The notes under the pieces: generated by a model | What the model was told of the DNA's origin: nothing | Seen by the model: only the letters and a program-made list of their open reading frames with translations | The model's database searches: none | Assembly: GCA_902782475.1 (NCBI GenBank) | Contig: CACZNR010000107.1 | Span: 1 to 7,777 of the forward strand | DNA from: an uncultured Eubacteriales bacterium | GTDB taxonomy: Bacteria; Bacillota; Clostridia; Christensenellales; Christensenellaceae | DNA: 7,777 nt | Direction: 5' to 3' | Shown here: one piece after another, positions 1 to 5,778 of the stretch | How positions within the stretch are numbered: the stretch's first letter is position 1 | Layout: each line of letters starts with the position of its first letter | Made by a program: the position numbers and the translations under genes

Positions 1-6
1 CTCCTA
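1..6 (-). promoter_or_regulatory. Ribosome binding site of an off-window gene, overlapping the XRE gene stop
   Basis: Read on the minus strand, the last six bases are TAGGAG. The TAG is the stop codon of the XRE-type gene, and the same bases form an AGGAG Shine-Dalgarno core. A start codon about 6-9 nt further on would lie just outside the window. This arrangement is typical of translationally coupled genes, so a second minus-strand gene probably follows directly. The motif is visible; the downstream gene is inferred. Confidence 0.5.
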
Positions 7-654
7 AGCATCGTAATAGTGTATGGCATCGAGCGCTAGCGATTCGAATCGTTCAATCTGATTTGGCATGATGGTGAGATCATTAAAACTTTCGTTATGA
101 AGATAATAATACTTACTTAGTGCTTCAGTAATACCCTGCATATCTACAATAGATTCATTAGAAATAGAATCCATAAGTGTCCTGTCAAAATCGGTAAATA
201 ATATACCATCTTTTTCAAGAACATAAAAATCATTGATCTCAGTGCTAAGTTGGACTACTCCGTTATATTCGTTGATAAAATCATCACCATATATCCACAC
301 AAGGTATTCATTATCTCTTCCTAAAAAGTAATTCTGACACATTAATGCACTATCGAGCGCAAATACAATATTATCTCCTATTTCGTTATGAACAGCTTTT
401 AACCATGAAAAAGAGCTAACATAATCTTTTCTTTTCGGTAAATCAATTTTATGAGGATCGTATTCTGGTAAAACTATTGTTTTTCTATTGATGAGATCGT
501 CTTTAACATTTGTTTCGAGAAGAGATAATATGTATTCTGATGGATTTCGTGCTCCGGTTTCCCAATTTTGAATGGTACGGAATGGAATATTATATCTTCT
601 TGAAAACTCTGCTTGTGTATCACCTAATTTATTTCTCATTTCCCTGATAGTCAT
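4..654 (-). CDS. XRE-type helix-turn-helix protein with unassigned C-terminal domain; possible antitoxin
   Basis: A 216-residue protein. Residues 1-45 form a Cro/C1 (XRE) DNA-binding domain: the first helix of the motif is near 13-21 (TQAEFSRRY) and the recognition helix near 24-34 (PFRTIQNWETG), followed by a typical NPSEYIL exit. Residues 58-80 look like a linker. Residues 82-216 form a second domain I cannot assign firmly. Its pattern, a stretch around FALDSAL (98-104), then strands, then D157-R-T-L-M-D162 followed by helices, resembles the C-terminal part of AbiEi-type antitoxins, but this is by eye only. The start is ATG 654, with a CGAGGTGA ribosome binding site at 659-666. The stop overlaps a ribosome binding site for a gene off the left edge, which favours a two-gene cassette with a partner such as a toxin. 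The gene is clearly richer in AT than its neighbours (17 G/C in 181-240 against 31 in 1081-1140), which suggests acquisition by transfer. DNA binding is well supported; the antitoxin role is inferred. Confidence 0.85.
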   Translation of the reverse strand: MTIREMRNKLGDTQAEFSRRYNIPFRTIQNWETGARNPSEYILSLLETNVKDDLINRKTIVLPEYDPHKIDLPKRKDYVSSFSWLKAVHNEIGDNIVFALDSALMCQNYFLGRDNEYLVWIYGDDFINEYNGVVQLSTEINDFYVLEKDGILFTDFDRTLMDSISNESIVDMQGITEALSKYYYLHNESFNDLTIMPNQIERFESLALDAIHYYDA

Positions 655-694
655 ATAATCACCTCGGGATTATTATACACCCAATGAGTGCATA

Positions 695-723
695 AGTATA
701 TACTATTTAAAAACAGTATTCAA
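695..723 (-). promoter_or_regulatory. Promoter of the XRE gene with palindromic candidate operator
   Basis: On the minus strand a -35 box TTGAAT (723 to 718) and a -10 box TATACT (700 to 695) are separated by exactly 17 bp. Transcription would start near 688 and leave a short leader before ATG 654. The -10 box lies inside a perfect 10-bp palindrome, AGTATATACT (695-704), and another AGTAT half-site (715-719) overlaps the -35 box. This is where an XRE-type autorepressor would be expected to bind. A second TATAAT at 677-672 is too close to the ribosome binding site to be a good start. Confidence 0.5.
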
Positions 724-748
724 AATTCAACATGCATATCAACTCTTT

Positions 749-778
749 TTGATTTGAACGTACAGTTAGATATATAAT
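749..778 (+). promoter_or_regulatory. Candidate promoter of the metallophosphoesterase gene
   Basis: A perfect TATAAT -10 box at 773-778 is preceded by TTGATT at 749-754 with an 18-bp spacer. Transcription would start near 784-785, right at the ribosome binding site AAAGGGGG (784-791), giving a very short leader. The -10 is convincing; the very short leader and imperfect -35 keep the call tentative. Confidence 0.4.
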
Positions 779-795
779 TTTTGAAAGGGGGAAAT

Positions 796-1614
796 ATGGA
801 AGACAGATTTTATCAGATATATGAAAATGAGATATTGATCCCGGGCATTGAGGGTGAGACACGTCTCATGCACATCAGCGATACCCATATCTGTGCCCAT
901 GACGGTGATTCCAGCGAAGAAGAAGTCAGGTGGGCATTTGAAAAGGATGCATACTGGATGTTTCAGAAGAAGGAATTTGCACGGATGGCCGGAGAGTATT
1001 TCAGCAAGGAGCAGGAGATAAGCACTGTTTCAGCATTCAGAAAACTGATGAAGCTTGCTGAAAAGACGGAGCCTGATCTTCTTGTGCTCAGCGGGGACAA
1101 TCTTGAGATAATGCATCCTGCAGGTGAGAGGTTCCTGAAGGCTCAGCTTGATTCATACAGCGGCAGATATCTCTGCATTCCGGGAAATCATGAAGATGAG
1201 ACATTGGAAGGTATCTGGCAGACAGATCCTGTCATCGTCCCGTTCAGGGGATTCAGCATAGTCGGGATAGACGACAGGCTGAAGACCGTCAGCGACAGGA
1301 CACTGGTGGTCCTTAAGGAACTTGCGGAGAAAGCAGAACCGGTGATCATCGTTACACATATACCTGTGTCCACTGATCTCAACAGGGAAGCAATGAGCAT
1401 ATTCGACAGTTATTTCTATATAGACGAGGCTTCTTCTGACAGCAATGCCAGGGAATTCGTAAGGCTCATAAAGGAGAATGACTGTTTCAGGGCTGTTCTC
1501 TGTGGACATGTCCATGGATATTCGAAGACTGAGATAGCTCCGGGAAAGTATCAGATATGTTCCTCACAGGGCATGATAGGCGCTGTTGACATGGTCACAG
1601 TCAGGGGCAGATAA
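796..1614 (+). CDS. Calcineurin-like metallophosphoesterase
   Basis: A 272-residue soluble hydrolase of the dinuclear-metal phosphoesterase superfamily. All signature blocks are present in order: D29-T-H31, G100-D101-N102, G130-N131-H132-E133, T187-H188 and G237-H238-V-H240. These are the residues that hold the two metal ions and bind phosphate in the family, so the enzyme should be active. There is no signal peptide, so it is probably cytoplasmic. About 65 residues of mostly helical sequence lie between the first two motifs, longer than in minimal members. The substrate cannot be read from the sequence; relatives act on cyclic nucleotides, phosphodiesters, phosphoproteins or nucleotides. I chose ATG 796 because the in-frame TTG at 781 lies upstream of the ribosome binding site AAAGGGGG (784-791), so a start there would place that site inside the gene. 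It is followed by the nfn promoter with no terminator between, so read-through into nfnA is possible. It is probably a single gene. Confidence 0.9.
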   Translation: MEDRFYQIYENEILIPGIEGETRLMHISDTHICAHDGDSSEEEVRWAFEKDAYWMFQKKEFARMAGEYFSKEQEISTVSAFRKLMKLAEKTEPDLLVLSGDNLEIMHPAGERFLKAQLDSYSGRYLCIPGNHEDETLEGIWQTDPVIVPFRGFSIVGIDDRLKTVSDRTLVVLKELAEKAEPVIIVTHIPVSTDLNREAMSIFDSYFYIDEASSDSNAREFVRLIKENDCFRAVLCGHVHGYSKTEIAPGKYQICSSQGMIGAVDMVTVRGR

Positions 1615-1628
1615 GTTGTTAAGCTGAT

Positions 1629-1657
1629 TTAAAAACACTGTAAAAATGTTTTATAAT
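1629..1657 (+). promoter_or_regulatory. Promoter of nfnAB
   Basis: A perfect TATAAT (1652-1657) lies 17 bp downstream of TTAAAA (1629-1634, four of six matches to TTGACA). The start would be near 1664, giving a leader of about 44 nt before ATG 1708. The ribosome binding site AGGAAGG (1693-1699) sits 8 nt before the ATG. The promoter overlaps several inverted repeats, described separately. Confidence 0.5.
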
Positions 1658-1675
1658 ATCAATGACATTTTGATA
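1632..1675. repeat. Cluster of short inverted repeats over the nfnAB promoter
   Basis: Three dyads share this stretch. AAAACA (1632-1637) pairs with TGTTTT (1647-1652) inside the -35/-10 spacer. AAAATGT (1643-1649) pairs with ACATTTT (1665-1671) around the -10 box. TATCAA (1657-1662) pairs with TTGATA (1670-1675) just downstream of the -10. The stems are AT-rich and too weak to act as a terminator, so protein binding sites are more likely. In AT-rich DNA some such matches arise by chance. Confidence 0.35.
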
Positions 1676-1707
1676 GTTTTAAGTTTTCTGAAAGGAAGGT
1701 TAAAGAT

Positions 1708-2556
1708 ATGTACAGGATAGTAAGGAAAGTCTCTCTGAATCCCACAGTGACTCAGATGGAGATCGAGGCGCCTCTTGTGGCAAGAAAAGCTCTGCCGGGG
1801 CAGTTCATTATCCTAAGGGTAGATGAGGATGGAGAAAGGATCCCTCTTACAGTTGCCGGGACCAATAAGGAAGAAGGAACTGTAAAGATCATATTCCAGA
1901 TCGTCGGAGCTACTACGGAATCATTAAATCACAAGAATGAGGGAGAGTGCATCCAGGACTTCGTAGGGCCTCTCGGAAAGGCCACTGAAACAGAGGGCAT
2001 ACACAAGGTATGCATAGTCGGAGGCGGTGTAGGATGTGCCATAGCAATGCCAGTGGCTCAGGAATTCCACAGACTTGGTGCTGAAGTCACAAGCATCATC
2101 GGTTTCAGGAACAAGGATCTTCTGATACTTGAGGATGAGTTCAGACAGTGTTCAGACAGGCTCGTAGTAATGACGGACGATGGTTCTTATGCAAGGGAAG
2201 GCAATGTTACCGTTCCTCTCAAGGAGTTCCTGGAAGCAGGAGAGAAGTTCGATATGATCATAACAATAGGACCTCTCATCATGATGAAATTCGTCACACT
2301 TACAGCAAAGCCTTATGGTGTCCCTGTAACAGTATCCATGAACCCTATAATGATAGACGGCACAGGAATGTGCGGTGGCTGCAGACTTACGCTTCACCAG
2401 GACGGAAAGGCAGTCACGAAGTTTGCATGCGTGGATGGCCCTGACTTCAACGGATATGAAGTTGACTTTGATGAAGCAATGTCCAGGGGAAGGATGTATT
2501 TCGATTTTGAACGCCGTGCACACGAAAAGACATGCAATCTTTTCAGGAATGCTTAA
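1708..2556 (+). CDS. nfnA: NADH-dependent reduced ferredoxin:NADP+ oxidoreductase, small subunit (NfnA)
   Basis: A 282-residue flavoprotein of the ferredoxin-NADP reductase type, related to the PyrK electron-transfer subunit and to sulfide dehydrogenase SudB. An N-terminal FAD-binding barrel (about 1-95) contains R44-I-P-L-T48. A nucleotide-binding Rossmann domain starts at V101 with G105-G-G-V-G109. The C-terminal part binds a [2Fe-2S] cluster through C222-G-G-C225 and C241. D217, five residues before C222, matches the aspartate that serves as fourth ligand in the Thermotoga maritima Nfn structure (from family knowledge). In Nfn this subunit binds NAD(H) and passes electrons through the cluster to NfnB. 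The complex is cytoplasmic and couples ferredoxin and NADH oxidation to NADP+ reduction by flavin-based electron bifurcation, reversibly. The next gene, just 12 bp downstream, is the matching large subunit, which settles this against PyrK (no pyrD nearby). SudB remains a close alternative by sequence. Confidence 0.9.
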   Translation: MYRIVRKVSLNPTVTQMEIEAPLVARKALPGQFIILRVDEDGERIPLTVAGTNKEEGTVKIIFQIVGATTESLNHKNEGECIQDFVGPLGKATETEGIHKVCIVGGGVGCAIAMPVAQEFHRLGAEVTSIIGFRNKDLLILEDEFRQCSDRLVVMTDDGSYAREGNVTVPLKEFLEAGEKFDMIITIGPLIMMKFVTLTAKPYGVPVTVSMNPIMIDGTGMCGGCRLTLHQDGKAVTKFACVDGPDFNGYEVDFDEAMSRGRMYFDFERRAHEKTCNLFRNA

Positions 2557-2562
2557 GGAGGT
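2555..2562 (+). promoter_or_regulatory. Ribosome binding site that decides the nfnB start
   Basis: AAGGAGGT overlaps the nfnA stop codon (TAA, 2554-2556). ATG 2563 follows with no spacer at all, whereas ATG 2569, in the same frame, has a normal 6-nt spacer. Translation therefore most likely begins at 2569. Confidence 0.7.
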
Positions 2563-2568
2563 ATGAAA

Positions 2569-3981
2569 ATGGCTATTATTCCTAAAAAACATGAGATGCC
2601 TTCACAGGCTCCGGAAGTCAGAGCACACAATTTCTCTGAGGTTGCACTTGGATATACCGCAGACATAGCTGTGGAAGAGGCCAACAGATGCCTCAACTGC
2701 AAGAACAGACCATGTGTTGCAGGATGTCCGGTAAACATAAACATCCCTGATTTCATTGCAAAGATCAAGGAGAATGATTTTGAGGGAGCATATCAGATAA
2801 TATCAAAGACATCATCGCTTCCTGCCGTATGCGGAAGAGTATGTCCTCAGGAGTCACAGTGCGAAGCAAGATGCACTTTAGGCATAAGATTTGAACCTGT
2901 GGGCATAGGAAGACTTGAAAGATTCGTTGCTGACTATCACAACAACAATGTTGATGCAGTTCCGGAAAAACTTTCTGACAACGGCCACAGAGTTGCTGTA
3001 GTCGGATCAGGCCCATCCGGACTTACATGTGCCGGAGACCTTGCAAAGAAGGGCTATAAGGTAACAGTGTATGAAGCACTTCATACTGCCGGTGGCGTCC
3101 TCGTATATGGCATACCTGAATTCCGTCTTCCAAAGGCAATAGTTGCCAAGGAAGTGGATACGCTTAAAAAACTCGGTGTTGATGTTGAGACCAACGTCGT
3201 AATAGGAAAGACACTGACCATAGATGAGCTCTTCGAAGATGGCTTTGAAGCAGTCTTCATTGGATCCGGTGCCGGACTTCCTAACTTCATGGGGATCCCC
3301 GGAGAGAGCCTCAAGGGAGTATATTCCGCAAATGAGTTCCTTACAAGGAGCAATCTCATGAAAGCGTACAGGGATGATCCTGTTACACCTATCATGAAGG
3401 GTGGCAAGGTAGCAGTCGTAGGCGGCGGAAACGTTGCCATGGATGCTGCAAGGACTGCCCTGAGACTTGGAGCAGAGAAGGTATATATCGTATACAGACG
3501 TTCCATGGAAGAGCTTCCTGCGAGGGCAGAGGAAGTTGAACATGCAAAGGAAGAAGGCATTGATTTCAGACTTCTCAATAACCCTGTGGAGATACTCGGA
3601 TACAATAATCCTGAAGATCCTAGAGATCCTAAGAACGGTTTTGTTACAGGAATGCGCTGCATAAAGATGGAGCTTTCTGAACCTGATGAGAGCGGAAGAC
3701 GCCGTCCTGTTCCTATCGAGGGAAGTGAATTTGAGCTTGATGTGGATACAGTCATAATGGCCATCGGAACATCTCCTAATCCTCTCATCAAGAACACCAC
3801 CGAAGGGCTTGAAGTCAACAGACGCGGAGGCATCATAGTAAATGAGGATGGCCTCACATCCAGAAATGCAGTATATGCCGGCGGTGATGCAGTTACGGGA
3901 GCTGCAACAGTCATCTCAGCAATGGGAGCAGGAAAAGTGGCTGCCAAGGCCATAGATGAATATCTCTCCAAGGCTGATTGA
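2569..3981 (+). CDS. nfnB: NADH-dependent reduced ferredoxin:NADP+ oxidoreductase, large subunit (NfnB)
   Basis: A 470-residue protein of the glutamate synthase small-subunit (GltD) family. It has an N-terminal double [4Fe-4S] domain, then an FAD Rossmann motif V145-G-S-G-P-S-G151, then an NADP(H)-binding motif G285-G-G-N-V with basic Y309-R-R311 that suits the 2'-phosphate of NADP(H). A C-terminal FAD-domain return contains A-G-G-D-A. The cluster cysteines are C41, C44, C49, C53, C88, C92, C98 and C102. By spacing against dihydropyrimidine dehydrogenase, C41/C44/C49/C102 would hold one cluster and C53/C92/C98 plus E117 (in GRLERF) the other, where Nfn uses glutamate. In Nfn this subunit carries the bifurcating FAD and meets ferredoxin and NADP(H). 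No glutamate synthase large subunit is nearby and nfnA directly precedes it, so the Nfn assignment is preferred over GltD. It ends with tandem stops TGA-TAA and is followed by a terminator-like hairpin. I start it at 2569, not 2563, from the ribosome binding site spacing. Confidence 0.92.
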   Translation: MAIIPKKHEMPSQAPEVRAHNFSEVALGYTADIAVEEANRCLNCKNRPCVAGCPVNINIPDFIAKIKENDFEGAYQIISKTSSLPAVCGRVCPQESQCEARCTLGIRFEPVGIGRLERFVADYHNNNVDAVPEKLSDNGHRVAVVGSGPSGLTCAGDLAKKGYKVTVYEALHTAGGVLVYGIPEFRLPKAIVAKEVDTLKKLGVDVETNVVIGKTLTIDELFEDGFEAVFIGSGAGLPNFMGIPGESLKGVYSANEFLTRSNLMKAYRDDPVTPIMKGGKVAVVGGGNVAMDAARTALRLGAEKVYIVYRRSMEELPARAEEVEHAKEEGIDFRLLNNPVEILGYNNPEDPRDPKNGFVTGMRCIKMELSEPDESGRRRPVPIEGSEFELDVDTVIMAIGTSPNPLIKNTTEGLEVNRRGGIIVNEDGLTSRNAVYAGGDAVTGAATVISAMGAGKVAAKAIDEYLSKAD

Positions 3982-4000
3982 TAAAAGATAAACTATTGAC

Positions 4001-4034
4001 GGACATGCTGAATCTTCAGCATGTCCTGTTTTTT
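4001..4034 (+). terminator. Rho-independent terminator after nfnB, directly abutting the next ribosome binding site
   Basis: GGACATGCTGA (4001-4011) pairs perfectly with TCAGCATGTCC (4016-4026) around a four-base loop, followed by TG and six T (4029-4034). This is a strong intrinsic terminator for nfnAB. The T-run is immediately followed by the GGAGGA ribosome binding site (4035-4040) of the M50 gene, so no promoter fits between hairpin and gene. It could also act as an attenuator controlling read-through. Confidence 0.85.
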
Positions 4035-4045
4035 GGAGGACCTAA

Positions 4046-5119
4046 ATGAATAAGGACAAAATATATAACACACTCATGCTTATCGTTGTGATAGCACTTT
4101 CTTTCCTTATGGGATTTAAACTGGCCACATATGTATTTGCAGATGACTTTCTTACAGGGTATCTGCTCCTGATCCTCATGATCATAGTGGCTGTAGTGCT
4201 CCAGACCATACTTCATGAAGCAGGACATCTGGTATTCGGTCTTCTTACCGGCTACAGGTTCCTGTCGTTTCGTGTAATGTCATTCATATGGTTAAAGGAT
4301 GAAGGAAAGATAAGGTTCAAAAGATATATGCTCCCGGGGACCCTGGGACAGTGCCTCATGGCACCGCCACCATACAGTGACAGATTTCCCTATGTGCTCT
4401 ATAACCTTGGAGGGGCACTCATGAACCTCATCGTCTCAGCGGTATTTTTTGTCCTGTACATGTTCATACAGCAGAGGATAGTAAAGGGAGCATGCCTTGC
4501 AATGGTATTCTATGGAGTCATATCCGCCCTGGCAAACGGTGTTCCGTTAAGGACAAGGTATGTGAATAATGACGGAATGAACATAGTGGAAGCTGCAAGG
4601 GATCCCGACGCAAAAAGAGCATTCTGGCAGCAACTGAAGATCAATGAACTGCTGACACAGGGTGTAAGACCAAGAGACATGCCTTTTGATCTCTTCATGT
4701 ATCCTGAGGGAAAGGTGACCTCATCTACACTCGTAGCAGGAATAAAGATAATGAATGAGTCAAGGGCCATGGACAGTGGTGATTACAATCATGCATATGA
4801 GCTCATAATGCAGCTGCTCTCACAGGGAGAGAAGCTTGGCGGACTGTACAGATATGTCCTCATAAACGACAAGGAATATCTTGACTGCATGTACAACCGC
4901 TATGCACCTTTAAATGATCCCGGATACATAAAATACAGGAAGCAGATGCTTGGAAGATCCATCTCCACCATAAGGACTGAGATAGCCATAGCCAAGACAA
5001 CAGGTGATTTTGCAAGGATAAACGGCCTTTTAAGCCAGTTTGAAGCTGCGGCAGCCAAATATCCATACAGAAGGGAACTTGAAGGGGAAAGGGAACTTGT
5101 AAGGCTCGTAGTGGGATGA
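4046..5119 (+). CDS. M50-type (site-2 protease-like) membrane metallopeptidase
   Basis: A 357-residue membrane protein. Hydrophobic segments lie at about 7-31, 36-56, 119-142 and 148-166. The zinc motif H57-E-A-G-H61 sits at the end of the second segment, as in M50 proteases. The family's G-G-x-x-x-N element is at G122-G-A-L-M-N127, and N174-N-D176-G supplies the likely third zinc ligand D176. An active intramembrane or membrane-proximal protease is therefore expected. Residues 190-357 form a soluble, mostly helical region with no PDZ domain that I can see; it may recognise substrates, and no function can be assigned to it. The start at ATG 4046 has GGAGGA five bases upstream. The nfn terminator ends at the ribosome binding site, so expression depends on read-through or on a promoter inside nfnB. 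The gene overlaps sfsA by four bases (ATGA), which implies coupled translation. The substrate is unknown. Confidence 0.8.
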   Translation: MNKDKIYNTLMLIVVIALSFLMGFKLATYVFADDFLTGYLLLILMIIVAVVLQTILHEAGHLVFGLLTGYRFLSFRVMSFIWLKDEGKIRFKRYMLPGTLGQCLMAPPPYSDRFPYVLYNLGGALMNLIVSAVFFVLYMFIQQRIVKGACLAMVFYGVISALANGVPLRTRYVNNDGMNIVEAARDPDAKRAFWQQLKINELLTQGVRPRDMPFDLFMYPEGKVTSSTLVAGIKIMNESRAMDSGDYNHAYELIMQLLSQGEKLGGLYRYVLINDKEYLDCMYNRYAPLNDPGYIKYRKQMLGRSISTIRTEIAIAKTTGDFARINGLLSQFEAAAAKYPYRRELEGERELVRLVVG

Positions 5120-5778
5120 GATATAAGAACATCGTAAAAGCTGTATTCAGGGACAGACCAAACAGGTTCATAGCTAACGTTGAGCTGGACGGCAGGAACG
5201 AAACTGTGCATGTCAAGAATACCGGAAGATGCAGGGAGCTCCTTATACCGGGCTGCAGCGTCATACTCTCGGGTTCTGATGACAGAAAACGTAAGACACG
5301 CTATGACCTTGTTTCAGTATACAAGCCTTCAACGGGGGTGCTGTTCAATATCGATTCCCAGGCTCCGAACAGGATCGTAAAGGAGTATCTTGAAAATGAG
5401 TGCAGTTTTGATCTCATAAGACCTGAGCATACCTATGGAGAACCCAGGATAGATTTCTATATGGAAAAGGGTCAGCAGAAGTATCTTATGGAAGTCAAGG
5501 GCTGTACCCTTGAGATAGACGGGAAGGGATATTTTCCCGATGCTCCCACAGAGCGGGGAACCAGACATATCAGGGAGCTTATCCGTGCTAAAAGGGAAGG
5601 CTATAATGCCATCATCTGCTTTGTGATACAGATGGCAGGTGTGACAGAAGTGGAAGCAAACAGGACCACAGACCCTTCCTTTGCAGATGCACTTTCGGAG
5701 GCAAAAAAAGAAGGAGTTGAGATACTCCTTCTTAAGACAGAAGTGAAAGAGGATTCTGTCACTTATATTGTTCCCTGA
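5116..5778 (+). CDS. sfsA: SfsA, sugar fermentation stimulation protein homolog
   Basis: A 220-residue protein, close to the usual SfsA length. The N-terminal half is an OB-like beta region with the family block HVKNTGRCRELL. The C-terminal half has the nuclease-like fold with D113 (in RIDFY) and E126-V-K128, matching a PD-(D/E)xK arrangement, followed by the conserved FPDAPTERGTRH block. In Escherichia coli SfsA was described as a DNA-binding protein that stimulates maltose gene expression; the nuclease fold suggests nucleic acid processing, and the molecular role is unsettled. It begins at ATG 5116 inside the end of the M50 gene (ATGA overlap) and has only a weak ribosome binding site (GTGGG), so it probably relies on translational coupling. 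Its last 20 bases overlap the 3' end of the WYL regulator on the opposite strand. No terminator lies between them. Confidence 0.93.
   Translation: MRYKNIVKAVFRDRPNRFIANVELDGRNETVHVKNTGRCRELLIPGCSVILSGSDDRKRKTRYDLVSVYKPSTGVLFNIDSQAPNRIVKEYLENECSFDLIRPEHTYGEPRIDFYMEKGQQKYLMEVKGCTLEIDGKGYFPDAPTERGTRHIRELIRAKREGYNAIICFVIQMAGVTEVEANRTTDPSFADALSEAKKEGVEILLLKTEVKEDSVTYIVP

Noticed and set aside
672..677. Perfect TATAAT on the minus strand as the main -10 of the XRE gene
   Set aside because: The start would fall on the ribosome binding site and no -35 is at the right distance; the upstream TATACT/TTGAAT pair fits better.
781..795. TTG start for the metallophosphoesterase at 781
   Set aside because: It lies upstream of the AAAGGGGG ribosome binding site, so that site would fall inside the gene; ATG 796 is placed correctly.
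2563..2568. ATG 2563 as the nfnB start
   Set aside because: It directly touches AAGGAGGT with no spacer; ATG 2569 has the normal distance.
3081..3971. Long open frame on the minus strand inside nfnB, 296 codons, rich in Ser and Pro
   Set aside because: It is fully antisense to a well-supported gene, has low-complexity composition typical of a shadow frame, and no recognisable domain.
2569..3981. Glutamate synthase small subunit (gltD)
   Set aside because: No large subunit gene is present, and the partner directly upstream is the NfnA-type reductase.
3996..4001. TTGACG as a -35 box for the M50 gene
   Set aside because: No -10 box lies 16-18 bp downstream; that position falls inside the terminator hairpin.
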